Source of the DNA: Tahibacter aquaticus
GTDB taxonomy: Bacteria; Pseudomonadota; Gammaproteobacteria; Xanthomonadales; Rhodanobacteraceae
Assembly (NCBI RefSeq): GCF_004363655.1
Contig: NZ_SNZH01000001.1
Coordinates: 458,451 to 522,450, forward strand
Direction: 5' to 3'
DNA length: 64,000 bases
A program made the translations under genes and the position numbers. The notes below the pieces were generated by a model. The model had not been told where the DNA came from and did no database searches. It saw only the letters and a program-made list of their open reading frames with translations. The stretch's first letter is position 1; every line of letters starts with the position of its first letter. This document shows, one piece after another, positions 55,033 to 64,000 of the stretch.

Positions 55033-56772
55033 CTAGCCTTCCTGCGTGACGCGCAGCACTTCCTCCAGCGTGGTGACGCCCTTGAGCGACTTGACCAGAC
55101 CGTCCTCGTACATGGTGCGCATGCCTTCGCTGCGAGACTGCTGTTCCAGCTCGCCCATGCCAGCGTGCTGCATGACCAATCGGCGCAAGGGGTCGGACAT
55201 GACCATGAATTCCATGATCGTGGTGCGGCCGTAGTAACCACTGGGATAGTTGGGGCTGGGCATGGGCTTGTACAGCTGCAGCGGCCCCGGCCCGCCCAGC
55301 TTGTCGAGGTTGAACTCGCGCACCACCTCGGGCAGCGGCGTATAGGCTTCGGCATGCGGCTTGTCCAGGCGCCGCACCAGACGTTGGGCCAGGATGCCGT
55401 TGACGGTGGAGGTGAGCAGGTAGTCTTCCACGCCCATGTCGAGCAGGCGCGTGATGCCGCCGGCGGCGTTGTTGGTATGCAGCGTGGACAGCACCAGATG
55501 GCCGGTCAGCGCCGATTGGATCGCGATGCGGCAGGTTTCCAGGTCGCGCATTTCCCCGATCATGATGATGTCCGGGTCCTGGCGCACGATGGAGCGCAGT
55601 GCGTGGCTGAAATCCAGGCCGATCTGCGGCTTGGCCTGGATCTGGTTGATGCCTTCGATCTGGTATTCGACCGGGTCTTCGACCGTGATGATCTTGACGT
55701 CCGGCTGGTTGAGCTTGGACAGGGCGGTATACAACGTGGTGGTCTTGCCCGAGCCGGTGGGGCCGGTGACCAGCATGATGCCGTGCGGCAGTTCCAGCAC
55801 CTTCATGAACTGGGGCAGGAACTCGTCGGTAAAGCCCAGGGTGTGGAAATCGAACACCACGCTTTCGCGGTCGAGGATACGCATGACCACCGACTCGCCC
55901 CAGGACGTGGGCACGGTGGAAACGCGCAAGTCCAGCTCCTTGCCCTGCACGCGCAGCATGATGCGGCCGTCCTGCGGCAGGCGGCGCTCGGCGATATTGA
56001 GCTTGGACATGATCTTGACGCGGGAGATCACCGCCGCGGTCGATGCAGCCGGTGGCGATTCCACTTCGTGCAGTACGCCGTCGATGCGATAGCGCACCTT
56101 GAGGCGGCTTTCGAACGGTTCGATATGGATATCCGAGGCGCGCTGCTCGACCGCGCGCTGCACGATCAGGTTGACCAGGCGGATCACCGGCGCCTCGGAA
56201 GCGAGATCGCGCAGGTGCTCGATGTCGTCTTCGCCGCGCGAGGCATCGTCGGACAGGGTTTCGACGATGGTGCCCATGGCCGAACGGCCCTGGCCGTAAT
56301 AGCGTTCGATCAGATCGTCGATTTCCGAGCGCAGGCCGATCTGCAGGCCGACCTTCTTGCCGGTTGCCATCTCCACTGCCTGGGCGGCATAAGGCTCGAC
56401 CGGGTCGGCGACCAGCAGGCCGACCTCGGTATCGGTTTCGCTGACCGGCACGACGTGATGCTGTTTGAGGAAACGGATCGACAAGGCCACGTTGGGCGGC
56501 GGCGATTCGGGAAAGTCCTTGGCCCCGAGCAGCGGCAGCTTGAGCAGCTCTGCCATGGATTCGGCCATGTCGCGTTCGGACACCAGGCCGAGCTTGGTCA
56601 GCAGGTTGACCAGGGAATCGCTGTCCGACTCCTCGTGCACGCGGCGGGCGCGGGCCAGGTCGGCTTCCTTGAGACGCCCCTTCTTGACCAGGAAAGCGCA
56701 AATGCGCTCATCGAGGTTCGCAATGACGGCTTCGAGGCCGGGCTCGACTTCCTGCAGTTCGACGGCAGACAT
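55033..56772 (-). CDS. gspE: Type II secretion system ATPase GspE
   Basis: Hexameric cytoplasmic ATPase that drives pseudopilus assembly. 579 residues: N1-type domains (about 1-165) that bind GspL, then the AAA-type core with Walker A GPTGSGKTT at 337-345, Asp box, Walker B IIMIGEMRDLET and His box LVLSTLHTNNAAGGITRLLDMG. The C-terminal region that usually holds a zinc-binding tetracysteine motif reads LYKPMPSPNYPSGYYGRTT here with no cysteine, so the zinc module is absent. It heads the E-F-G-H-I-J-K-L-M-N-D run and begins 10 bases after the membrane-protein gene upstream. Confidence 0.95.
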   Translation of the reverse strand: MSAVELQEVEPGLEAVIANLDERICAFLVKKGRLKEADLARARRVHEESDSDSLVNLLTKLGLVSERDMAESMAELLKLPLLGAKDFPESPPPNVALSIRFLKQHHVVPVSETDTEVGLLVADPVEPYAAQAVEMATGKKVGLQIGLRSEIDDLIERYYGQGRSAMGTIVETLSDDASRGEDDIEHLRDLASEAPVIRLVNLIVQRAVEQRASDIHIEPFESRLKVRYRIDGVLHEVESPPAASTAAVISRVKIMSKLNIAERRLPQDGRIMLRVQGKELDLRVSTVPTSWGESVVMRILDRESVVFDFHTLGFTDEFLPQFMKVLELPHGIMLVTGPTGSGKTTTLYTALSKLNQPDVKIITVEDPVEYQIEGINQIQAKPQIGLDFSHALRSIVRQDPDIIMIGEMRDLETCRIAIQSALTGHLVLSTLHTNNAAGGITRLLDMGVEDYLLTSTVNGILAQRLVRRLDKPHAEAYTPLPEVVREFNLDKLGGPGPLQLYKPMPSPNYPSGYYGRTTIMEFMVMSDPLRRLVMQHAGMGELEQQSRSEGMRTMYEDGLVKSLKGVTTLEEVLRVTQEG

Positions 56773-56782
56773 GACTTCTTTC

Positions 56783-57436
56783 CTAGGAGGCGGCGCTTCG
56801 ACCGGCTTTGCTGCTGCCGGGTTCCCCGAACTTGCGCCCGGTCAATGCCTCGATGAAGGGACGATTGAGGGCCAGCCACAGGGCAGCGGGCACTACGGTC
56901 GGCAGGATGAGATAGCCGAACTGGTAGCAAAGGGCAATCGCGTTGACGTTGAGTCCGGCAGCCAGCACTGCTGCAGCGGTCTCGGGGCCGGAATTGAGCG
57001 CCAGCACCTTGAGGCTGTCGGCCACCAGGCCGAACGCCTGCGCCAGCCAGATCGCGAGGCAGCCCAGGATCATCTGACCCCAGCGCCGCTCCTCTTCCTG
57101 CGGCGTGGCCAGGCACAGCCCGAAGAACAGCGGCAGGGAATAGCCGTAGATCAGCGGATGGATAGTCGGCTCCAGATAGCCGGTCGCCAGCACGCCGTCC
57201 GGCCCGGGCTGGCTGACCGCCACCTTGGTAAGAATGTCCATGGTCGGCATGCCGGCATTGTCGAAGCCCTGGCTGACACTGGCGACCAGGTCCGGCCAGA
57301 GCGTGCTCAACACCTGGCCGGCCAGCCATACCGGCAGCTTCACGGTCAGGCCGGAGACCCACCACCAGAGAAAAAAGCACGCCGGCAGCCAGGCCAGGGC
57401 CTGCAGCAGAAATCGCTTGAGCGGACTGAGCTTCAT
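56783..57436 (-). CDS. Inner-membrane protein resembling exosortase-associated proteins
   Basis: 217 residues with about four hydrophobic segments (near 10-30, 105-120, 130-150, 180-195). The stretches [20 protein letters not shown]-like ([20 protein letters not shown]) and [24 protein letters not shown], with RPFIEAL at the end, remind me of membrane proteins annotated as exosortase H-associated; I cannot confirm this without a search. No exosortase, and no protein with a matching C-terminal sorting signal, is in the window. It overlaps the purL stop as ATGA and precedes gspE by 10 bases, so it may be co-expressed with purL and the secretion operon. Confidence 0.6.
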   Translation of the reverse strand: MKLSPLKRFLLQALAWLPACFFLWWWVSGLTVKLPVWLAGQVLSTLWPDLVASVSQGFDNAGMPTMDILTKVAVSQPGPDGVLATGYLEPTIHPLIYGYSLPLFFGLCLATPQEEERRWGQMILGCLAIWLAQAFGLVADSLKVLALNSGPETAAAVLAAGLNVNAIALCYQFGYLILPTVVPAALWLALNRPFIEALTGRKFGEPGSSKAGRSAAS

Positions 57437-60400
57437 CCCACCCAGGCACGCGCATTGCGGAACATGCGCATCCAGGGCGAATCCTCGCCCCAGGACTCCG
57501 GCCGCCAGCTCATCTGCACGCTGCGGTGTACGCGTTCGGGGTGGGGCATCATGACGGTGACGCGCCCTTCCGCCGCGGTCAGCCCGGTCAGGCCGCCGAC
57601 CGAACCATTCGAATTGAGCGGGAACGCCTCGGTTGCCTTGCCGCGGTTGTCGATGAAGCGCAGGCAGGGCTGGACGCGGTTGTAGTCCGCCCCCTGGGCG
57701 AATTCCGCATGGCCTTCGCCATGCGCGACCACCACCGGAATGCGCGAACCGGCCATGCCGCGCAGCAGGATCGACGGCGAATCCAGCACTTCCAGCGTGA
57801 CGAAGCGCGCCTCGTACTGCTCCGAGGCATTGCGCCGGAAGCGCGGCCAGTAGTCGGCGCCGGGAATGATTTCCTTGAGATTGGCCAGCATCTGGCAACC
57901 ATTGCACACGCCGAGGGCAAAACGCTCGGAATGCGCAAAGAACGCGGCGAACTGTTCGCGCAAGGCCGGGTTGAACAGGATCGAGGTGGCCCAGCCGCGG
58001 CCGGCACCGAGCACGTCGCCGTAGGAAAAGCCGCCGCAGGCGGCCAGGCCCTGGAACTGGTCCAGGCGGCGATGCCCGTTTTGCAGGTCGGACATGTGCA
58101 CGTCGACGGCGTCGAAGCCGGCGCGGCTGAAGGCCGCCGCCATTTCGATCTGGCCGTTGACGCCCTGGTCGCGCAGCACGGCCACGCGCGGACGCAGGCC
58201 GCGGGCAATGAACGGCGCGGCGATGTCGTCGGTGGCATCGAACGTGAGCTTGGGGCTGATGCCCGGATCGTCACCGTCGCAGCGCCAGTCCATCTCGCTG
58301 TCGGCCAGGATCGGGTTGTCGCGCAGTCGCTGCATCGCATGGCTGGTCTGCGACCAGGTACGCATGAGGTCGGCCCAGTCCCAGCGGCCCAGCTGGTCGT
58401 CGCCCAGGCGCAGCGCGATCTGCAGCTTTTCCTTGGGCCGTCCGACCATGTGCGCAATGTCGCCGAGGCCGTACTGGCCCAGCAGTTGCTTGAACGCCGG
58501 CACGTCGTCGCGGCGCAGCTGCACCACGGCGCCGAGTTCTTCGCAGAACAAGGCACGCAAGGTGTTCTCGGCCCAGCCGTCCAGGCCTATGGCCAGGCCG
58601 CAATGACCGGCAAAGGCCATTTCCAGCAAAGTGACCAGCACGCCGCCGTCGGCACGATCGTGGTAGGCCAGCAGCAGGCCGGCCTGGTTGGCCGCCTGGA
58701 TGCAATCGAAGAACGCCTTGAAGCGGACTGCATCGTCCAGATCGGGTGGCACGCCGCCGGAACGGTTGAACACCTGCATCAGGGCCGAACCGCCGAGGCG
58801 GTTGCGGCCGCCACCGAGATCGAGCAGCCACAGCTCGCTTTCGCCCTTGTCCAGGCGCAGCTGCGGGGTCAGCGCGCGGCGTACGTCGGTGACGCGGGCA
58901 AAGGCCGTCACGATCAGCGAAACCGGCGCGATGGTCTTCTGCTCGCGCTCGCCATCGTGCCAGACGGTCTGCATGGACAGCGAGTCCTTGCCGACCGGAA
59001 TGGAAATGCCCAGGGCCGGGCACAGCTCCATGCCGACCGCGCGCACCGCATCGAACAAGGCGGCATCCTGGTGCGGGAAATTCGCCGCCGCCATCCAGTT
59101 GGCTGACAGGCGTACTTCGCCCAGCTCGGCGACCGGCGCCGCAGCCAGGTTGGTCAGCGCTTCGCCGACAGCCATGCGCGCCGCATCGGCGCTGGACAGC
59201 GCCGCCAGCGGCGTGCGCTCGCCCATCGCCATGGCCTCGCCGGCATAGCCGGTGAAATCGGCCAGGGTGACGGCACAGTCGGCGACCGGCACCTGCCAGG
59301 GACCGACCATCTGGTCGCGCGAACACAGGCCGCCGACGCTGCGGTCGCCAATGGTGATGAGGAACGATTTGGAGCCCACCGCCGGGAACTGCAGCACGCG
59401 CTGCAGGGCCTCGTTCAAACTGATGCCCAGGCAATCGGACACCAGGTCGACCCGCGGCGCCTTGCGCTTGGCCTCGCGGTGCATCTTCGGCGCCTTGCCG
59501 AACAGCACGTCCATGGGCAAGTCGATCGCCGCGCCGGAACCGACCGCGCTGGCCGCATCGACGCCGTATCCGACCATCAGATGCTGTTCCGCCGACGCCG
59601 TACCGACGACTGCATACGGACAGCGCTCGCGCTGGCAGATCGCCTCGAAGCGCGCCAGGTCGGTCTGCTGCACACCCAGCACGTAGCGTTCCTGCGATTC
59701 GTTGCACCACAGCTGCATCGGCGACAGCGACGGATCGGCGCAGGGCACGCGGGCCAGATCGATGCGGCCGCCGACCTGGGAATCGTGCAGCAACTCGGGA
59801 ATCGCGTTGGACAAGCCACCGGCGCCGACGTCGTGCACGCTGACGATGGGATTGGTGTCGCCCAGCGCCCAGCAGTGATCGATCACTTCCTGGCAGCGGC
59901 GCTCCATCTCCGGGTTGTCGCGCTGCACCGAGGCGAAGTCGAGTTCTGCTGAGCTCGTGCCCGAAGCCAGCGACGAGGCCGCGCCGCCGCCCAGGCCGAT
60001 CAGCATGGCCGGACCGCCCAGCACGATGACGGCGTCGCCGGGCTGCAGATTGCGCTTCTGCACATGTGCAGAACGCAAATTGGCCAGGCCGCCCGCGATC
60101 ATGATCGGCTTGTCGTAGCCGCGGCGCAGGCCGGGAATGCCGGTTTCCTGCTCGAAGCTGCGGAAATAGCCGCCCAGGGCGGGACGGCCGAATTCGTTGT
60201 TGAACGAGGCTGCGCCGATAGGACCGTCGCGCATGATCTCGAACGCAGTGGCCATGCGCGGCGGCAGCGGACGTTCCGTTTCCCAGGGCCGGGCCAGGCC
60301 CGGAATACGCAGGTGCGACACGGAAAAGCCGGTCAGGCCAGCCTTGGGCTTGCCGCCACGGCCGGTAGCGCCTTCGTCGCGGATTTCGCCGCCGGAGCCG

Positions 60401-61311
60401 GTAGACGCCCCCGGGAACGGCGCAATCGCGGTGGGGTGGTTATGCGTCTCGACCTTGATCGCGTAGTCGATGCGCTCGGCATGCGCGCGATAGACGCCGT
60501 CGGCATCGGCAAAGAAGCGCTGGCCGTCGCTGCCCTGGATCACCGCCGCATTGTCGGAATACGCCGACAAGGTATGCGCCGGCGACTGCTGATGCGTGTT
60601 CTTGATCATCGCGAACAGCGAGCGCTCCTGCGCCTGGCCGTCCACGTTCCAGCTCGCATTGAACACCTTGTGGCGGCAATGCTCGGAATTGGCCTGGGCG
60701 AACATCATCAGCTCGGCATCGCTGGGGTCGCGGCCGAGTTCGGCATAGCGCGCCACCAGGTAGTCGATTTCGTCGGCTGCCAGGGCCAGGCCAAGACGCT
60801 GATTGGCCTGGCGCAGGGCTTCGGCCGGATCGTCGCCCAGGGCGACAATGCCCAGCGCGCCGGGCGCGCCGGCCAGAAACAGGCCTTGCGCCTGATCCAG
60901 ATGCCAGATCACGTCCTGGGTCATCGGGTCGTGCAGGATCTGCAGCAACGGCTGCCAGCTCGGCGCACCGCTGGCAGGCTCGTTGACCAGATCGAAAGCC
61001 ACCGCGCGTTCAACGCGCTCCACCGCGAAGCCGCAGCCACGCAAAATGTCGGTGGCCTTGCTCGACCAGGGCGAAATCGTGCCCAGACGCGGCACTATCC
61101 ACAGCAATGCACTGCGCGCCGGCTCGGGGCTGGCTTCCAGCACCTGGGCCAGGCGCCGGTGGGTCGCTTCGTCCAGAGGCGCGGCGGCCTCCAGCAGATA
61201 GACATAGCGCGCTGCAGCAACGCGGGCGCCGGGCGCAACCTCCGCCAGGCGGCGGTTGAGGCGATCCAGGCGGAAGGCAGACAGGGCGTTTTGCCCGTCG
61301 AGCACGATCAT
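57433..61311 (-). CDS. purL: Phosphoribosylformylglycinamidine synthase PurL
   Basis: Large single-chain enzyme of purine synthesis: converts formylglycinamide ribotide to the amidine using ATP and glutamine. 1292 residues, normal for the proteobacterial fused form. Visible are the PurS-like N-terminal part, the linker, two PurM-type halves ([55 protein letters not shown]), and a C-terminal glutaminase with [19 protein letters not shown], nucleophilic cysteine in GVCNGCQML, and the His/Glu near HPERVHR. The ATG at 61311 ([14 protein letters not shown]) is preferred; 21 further codons upstream have no similarity. Confidence 0.97.
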   Translation of the reverse strand: MIVLDGQNALSAFRLDRLNRRLAEVAPGARVAAARYVYLLEAAAPLDEATHRRLAQVLEASPEPARSALLWIVPRLGTISPWSSKATDILRGCGFAVERVERAVAFDLVNEPASGAPSWQPLLQILHDPMTQDVIWHLDQAQGLFLAGAPGALGIVALGDDPAEALRQANQRLGLALAADEIDYLVARYAELGRDPSDAELMMFAQANSEHCRHKVFNASWNVDGQAQERSLFAMIKNTHQQSPAHTLSAYSDNAAVIQGSDGQRFFADADGVYRAHAERIDYAIKVETHNHPTAIAPFPGASTGSGGEIRDEGATGRGGKPKAGLTGFSVSHLRIPGLARPWETERPLPPRMATAFEIMRDGPIGAASFNNEFGRPALGGYFRSFEQETGIPGLRRGYDKPIMIAGGLANLRSAHVQKRNLQPGDAVIVLGGPAMLIGLGGGAASSLASGTSSAELDFASVQRDNPEMERRCQEVIDHCWALGDTNPIVSVHDVGAGGLSNAIPELLHDSQVGGRIDLARVPCADPSLSPMQLWCNESQERYVLGVQQTDLARFEAICQRERCPYAVVGTASAEQHLMVGYGVDAASAVGSGAAIDLPMDVLFGKAPKMHREAKRKAPRVDLVSDCLGISLNEALQRVLQFPAVGSKSFLITIGDRSVGGLCSRDQMVGPWQVPVADCAVTLADFTGYAGEAMAMGERTPLAALSSADAARMAVGEALTNLAAAPVAELGEVRLSANWMAAANFPHQDAALFDAVRAVGMELCPALGISIPVGKDSLSMQTVWHDGEREQKTIAPVSLIVTAFARVTDVRRALTPQLRLDKGESELWLLDLGGGRNRLGGSALMQVFNRSGGVPPDLDDAVRFKAFFDCIQAANQAGLLLAYHDRADGGVLVTLLEMAFAGHCGLAIGLDGWAENTLRALFCEELGAVVQLRRDDVPAFKQLLGQYGLGDIAHMVGRPKEKLQIALRLGDDQLGRWDWADLMRTWSQTSHAMQRLRDNPILADSEMDWRCDGDDPGISPKLTFDATDDIAAPFIARGLRPRVAVLRDQGVNGQIEMAAAFSRAGFDAVDVHMSDLQNGHRRLDQFQGLAACGGFSYGDVLGAGRGWATSILFNPALREQFAAFFAHSERFALGVCNGCQMLANLKEIIPGADYWPRFRRNASEQYEARFVTLEVLDSPSILLRGMAGSRIPVVVAHGEGHAEFAQGADYNRVQPCLRFIDNRGKATEAFPLNSNGSVGGLTGLTAAEGRVTVMMPHPERVHRSVQMSWRPESWGEDSPWMRMFRNARAWVG

Positions 61312-61405
61312 GAAATGGCCGTTCCGGAGCGGGTTCTCAGAAGGGCGCGCATGATAACCGCTGGCGTCTTGCAACTGCTATCGCCCGGCGCAGCGGGCAG
61401 ACACG

Positions 61406-61439
61406 CCGGCGGCGCCCGCACTGCTGCGGGCGCCGCCGG
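61406..61439. terminator. Strong hairpin between dsbC and purL
   Basis: A perfect 15-base stem (61406-61420 CCGGCGGCGCCCGCA with 61425-61439) and 4-base loop lies 24 bases after the dsbC stop on the minus strand. A TTTTT precedes rather than follows it on that strand, so it is not a textbook intrinsic terminator but very likely ends or stabilises the dsbC transcript. Confidence 0.6.
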
Positions 61440-61462
61440 AAAAACCCAACAATTTCTTGAAC

Positions 61463-62185
61463 TTACTTGGCCGAAGCGAGCGAATCGAGGCGCTGGCGCA
61501 TGGCTTCCGGGGCCAAATAGCCGCCGATCTGCGTGCCGTCCGGCGCGATCACGGTCGGGGTGCCGTTGATGCCGACGCGGCGGCCGAGCTCGAATTCCTC
61601 GGCAATCGGGTTTTCGCAGGTGGCCGTCTTGGGGTCGGTACCCGACTTGGCTTCGGTGAACGCCTTGTTGCGATCGGTCGAGCACCAGACCGAGACGGCC
61701 TTGTCGAACGACGGCGTACCCGGGCCCGAACGCGGGAACCACAGGTATTCCACGGCGATGCCCTGCTCGTTGTACTGGGCAATATCGTGGTGCAGCTTGC
61801 GGCAGTAGCCGCAGTCGATATCGGTGAACACCGTGACGGTGTACTTCGGATCCTTGGGCGCGAACACGATGCGCTTGGACTTCGGCACCTTGTCCACCAG
61901 CTCCTTGCGGATGCCGCCGAGACGGGCTTCGGTCAGGTCTTTCTTGTTGCTCATGTCGAACAGGCTGCCCTGGAGCAGGTACTTGCCGTCGGCGCTGACG
62001 TAGACGACCTGGCCACCGGTGACCACTTCGTAGAAGCCCGGCAGGCTGGACTTGGTCACGGAATCGATCTTGGCCTGGGGCACCAGGGAGAGGATGGCTT
62101 CGCTGACGACCTTGGTCTCGTCGGCGGCGGTTGCGGTAAAGGCGGCTGCCGCGAGGGCGAGGGCCAGGGTGAGCTTCTTCAACAT
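61463..62185 (-). CDS. dsbC: Periplasmic disulfide isomerase DsbC
   Basis: Thiol:disulfide interchange protein that corrects wrong disulfides. 240 residues: signal peptide (about 1-21, ending TATAAD), N-terminal dimerisation domain (about 22-85), and a thioredoxin fold with the active site CGYC at 125-128 in VFTDIDCGYCRKLH and the cis-proline block GINGTPTVI. A second cysteine pair (VWCSTDRN, ATCENP) gives the structural disulfide. The start is ATG at 62185, with GAGG 9 bases before. The 285 bases upstream to the next gene hold its promoter; I found no further gene there. Disulfide-rich secreted proteins in this window are plausible clients. Confidence 0.95.
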   Translation of the reverse strand: MLKKLTLALALAAAAFTATAADETKVVSEAILSLVPQAKIDSVTKSSLPGFYEVVTGGQVVYVSADGKYLLQGSLFDMSNKKDLTEARLGGIRKELVDKVPKSKRIVFAPKDPKYTVTVFTDIDCGYCRKLHHDIAQYNEQGIAVEYLWFPRSGPGTPSFDKAVSVWCSTDRNKAFTEAKSGTDPKTATCENPIAEEFELGRRVGINGTPTVIAPDGTQIGGYLAPEAMRQRLDSLASAK

Positions 62186-62470
62186 CGCGAACATCCTCGG
62201 GTGAAAGGCGGTGACCTGACCGTGACCACGGCACAGGGATAAAGTTCAGCGGCCGGACAGCTAGCAGCAAGACGGACAAGAGTGCCAAGCACCGCCCGCC
62301 GCCGCAAGCCGCAAAACGCGACCGGGATCGCAGCTCCCTCAGTCGTCCGGCCTACCCGGCCCTGACCTGAACCCGCCGTTCCCTGCAACGACGGATCGCG
62401 CCAGCGGCCATGGCCACTGACCGCGAAACCCGGCCCAAAGCTCCGCGGTAGCTGTACAAAACCGACAAAA

Positions 62471-63484
62471 CTACCAATCCGCCTGCAGTACCACGCGGTA
62501 GCGCGCCTTGCCGGCACGCAGATGCTCCAGCGCCGCGTTCGCTTGTGACATAGGAAAAATTTCCACTTGCGGCGCAATCGCATGGCGTGCGCAGAATTCC
62601 AGCATGCGTGCCGTCGTGGCCGGACTGCCCAGGGGCGAACCACCTATCGATTTCTGTCCGCCGATCAGGCTGAAAGCCGCCAGCGGAATCGGCTCCAGCA
62701 CGCCGCCGACGAAGTGCAGCCGGCCTTTCGGCGCCAGCGCAGCAACGAACAGTGGCCAGTCCAAGGCCACGTTCACCGTCACCAGCAGGAAATCGAACTG
62801 TCCGGCAAGCTGCTTCAGCGCGGCCCGGTCGCGGCTGGACACCACTTTATGCGCGCCCAGTTGCAAGGCTTCCTCGCGCTTGGACTCGCTTGAGGTAAAC
62901 GCCGTGACCTCGCAACCCCAATGGCGCAGAAAGGCCAGCGCCATATGGCCGAGCCCGCCGATACCGATCACACCGACGCGATCGGTAGGCCGCACACCGG
63001 CTATCACCAGCGGGTTGAACACGGTAATGCCGCCGCAGAACAGCGGGCCGCTGCTGGCGCTGGCCAGCGCGTCCGGCAGCGGAATCGCCCAGGCCCAGTG
63101 CGCACGCACGCGTTCGGCAAAGCCGCCATGACGGCGCACGATGGTTTCCTCGCCGTTGCCGCACAGGTGCTGGTCGCCGTCGAGACAAGAGCCGCAATGC
63201 AGGCAACTGGCGGAGAACCAGCCCAGGCCGACGCGCTGGCCGAGCTGGCGCCCCTTGGCCTGCGCCCCCAGCGCGACGATGCGACCGACGATTTCATGTC
63301 CCGGCACGAACGGATAGCGGCTGCGGCCCCATTCGTTGTCCAGCATGGACAGGTCGGAATGACAGATGCCGCAATACTCCACGGCAATCTCGACCTGCTC
63401 CTCGCCCAGTGGTCCCGGGTCGTAGGCGTAGGCGTGCAGCGGAGCGTTGGCCGCGTCGGCGGCCCAGGCGCGAATCTGGCTCAT
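62471..63484 (-). CDS. Zinc-dependent alcohol dehydrogenase, YahK/cinnamyl-type
   Basis: NADP-preferring medium-chain alcohol/aldehyde dehydrogenase of 337 residues. The catalytic zinc site includes EYCGICHSDLSML with Cys and PGHEIVGRI with His; the structural zinc cysteines are in SCLHCGSCLDGDQHLC; the nucleotide motif is VGVIGIGGLGHMALAFLRHWG. The block HGGFAERVRAHWAWAIPLPD is typical of the YahK/CAD group, which reduces a broad range of aldehydes. The physiological substrate is unknown. The ATG at 63484 starts MSQIRAWA; thirteen more in-frame codons upstream look unlikely. Confidence 0.9.
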   Translation of the reverse strand: MSQIRAWAADAANAPLHAYAYDPGPLGEEQVEIAVEYCGICHSDLSMLDNEWGRSRYPFVPGHEIVGRIVALGAQAKGRQLGQRVGLGWFSASCLHCGSCLDGDQHLCGNGEETIVRRHGGFAERVRAHWAWAIPLPDALASASSGPLFCGGITVFNPLVIAGVRPTDRVGVIGIGGLGHMALAFLRHWGCEVTAFTSSESKREEALQLGAHKVVSSRDRAALKQLAGQFDFLLVTVNVALDWPLFVAALAPKGRLHFVGGVLEPIPLAAFSLIGGQKSIGGSPLGSPATTARMLEFCARHAIAPQVEIFPMSQANAALEHLRAGKARYRVVLQADW

Positions 63485-63568
63485 GGCGATGTTCCCGGCG
63501 TGGATCTGGGGTACCGACTGCAACCGATCCCGCTGCGCGAATCAATCGGCCGCGCTACGGATGTGCGC

Positions 63569-64000
63569 TCAGAAGCAGGTTACCGGCTGTTCTTTCAGAT
63601 CGATCAGGTCGGGCATCTGGGCACGCCAGTTGACCGGGCGCTGCGGATCTTCGGCGAAATCGACCCAGTACACCGGCAGGTCTTCGGTGCGCTGCAGCAT
63701 CTGCGGCGACAGGCCCAGCGCGGCGATTTCGTTGCGCCGGCGCTCTGCATTCGCCTGTTCGCGGAACAGGCCCAGGGAAATGGTGTTCTGCTGGTCGCCG
63801 GCCGTGACCACGTAATAGTCGCGCACGCCACGACTGGACAGCTGGCGGGCCACGCCCAGGGCCTGCTCGCGCGTGCCCATGGCCGGGATGAACACCCAGT
63901 AGCCGCGGCTTTGCGTGGTATGCGCCTCGCGGGACTGGATGCGCCGCACGCGTGTGCCGAGCTTGTTCATGGCTGCACGCATGTCGGCCTGGGTAGCGAA
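63569..64000 (-). CDS. SPOR-domain protein, C-terminal part (cut by window edge)
   Basis: The frame is open to the window end, so the true start is beyond 64000. The visible 143 residues end in a SPOR domain (about 27-100 of the last 137): YWVFIPAMGTREQALGVARQL, VRDYYVVTAGDQQNTISLGLF and ANAERRRNEIAALG. SPOR domains bind denuded peptidoglycan strands at division sites. The upstream part, which would show a signal peptide or membrane anchor, is missing. Identity with any named protein cannot be decided. It ends 84 bases before the alcohol dehydrogenase start. Confidence 0.8.
   Translation of the reverse strand, partial: FATQADMRAAMNKLGTRVRRIQSREAHTTQSRGYWVFIPAMGTREQALGVARQLSSRGVRDYYVVTAGDQQNTISLGLFREQANAERRRNEIAALGLSPQMLQRTEDLPVYWVDFAEDPQRPVNWRAQMPDLIDLKEQPVTCF

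Noticed and set aside
62186-62470. Possible small gene between the alcohol dehydrogenase and dsbC
   Set aside because: Open frames on both strands here are Arg/Pro-rich and overlap the neighbours; no start site or domain supports them. The region is more simply the dsbC promoter and the dehydrogenase 3' end.

Overview
This is a 64 kb chromosomal window from a GC-rich gammaproteobacterium. The best guess is an order Xanthomonadales member (Rhodanobacteraceae or Xanthomonadaceae type). The evidence is the type II secretion operon in the Xanthomonas xps order (E-F-G-H-I-J-K-L-M-N-D), the rsmI/lpoA/yraN/dolP block, and the mraZ-rsmH-ftsL-ftsI-murE-murF-mraY order. I see no phage, insertion sequence, CRISPR array or tRNA. 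Nearly all of it is vertically inherited core genome with a few accessory islands.

Layout. (1) 1-6796, minus strand: the head of the division and cell wall cluster, from the mraZ promoter with its MraZ repeats down to the cut mraY. (2) 7171-8637: a secreted protein with one CxxCH haem motif behind two inverted repeats. (3) 8689-12338, minus: a formaldehyde-detoxification operon (frmR, frmA, fghA) that continues into a ketopantoate reductase and a DUF3297 gene, under an FrmR/RcnR-like operator. (4) 12384-14611: a MocR regulator divergent from a glutathione transferase. (5) 14761-15133, minus: RNase P RNA. (6) 15246-20884: rsmI divergent from lpoA-yraN-dolP, a GlcD-like flavoprotein and a DUF4019 protein, with a 33-bp tandem repeat after yraN. 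(7) 20904-28300, minus: pgpA, thiL, nusB, riboflavin genes ribH/ribB/ribE/ribD, nrdR and glyA.

(8) 28421-31613, plus: a TPR/GT41 (O-GlcNAc transferase-like) protein with an overlapping family 2-type glycosyltransferase. (9) 31694-33122, minus: two paralogous 158-residue secreted proteins of unknown function, each behind the same structured leader. (10) 33306-34967: ettA. (11) 35102-40889, minus: a surface-polysaccharide export and decoration cluster (Wzm, Wzt with C-terminal sugar-binding domain, methyltransferase, an unusual winged-helix/GT-A fusion, and a family 2 glycosyltransferase). (12) 40977-45074, minus: a periplasmic parvulin and two secreted proteins. (13) 45239-56772, minus: the complete xps-type type II secretion operon with a small lipoprotein at its 3' end; a membrane protein and purL lie directly upstream and may be co-transcribed. 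(14) 61463-64000, minus: dsbC, a zinc alcohol dehydrogenase and the end of a SPOR-domain gene.

Functionally, many loci serve the cell envelope: peptidoglycan synthesis (mur, ftsI, lpoA), outer-membrane maintenance (dolP), periplasmic folding (parvulin, DsbC), polysaccharide export and protein export. The most novel-looking material is the paralogous secreted pair with conserved leader hairpins, the winged-helix/GT-A fusion in the Wzm/Wzt cluster, and the lipoprotein at the end of the secretion operon.
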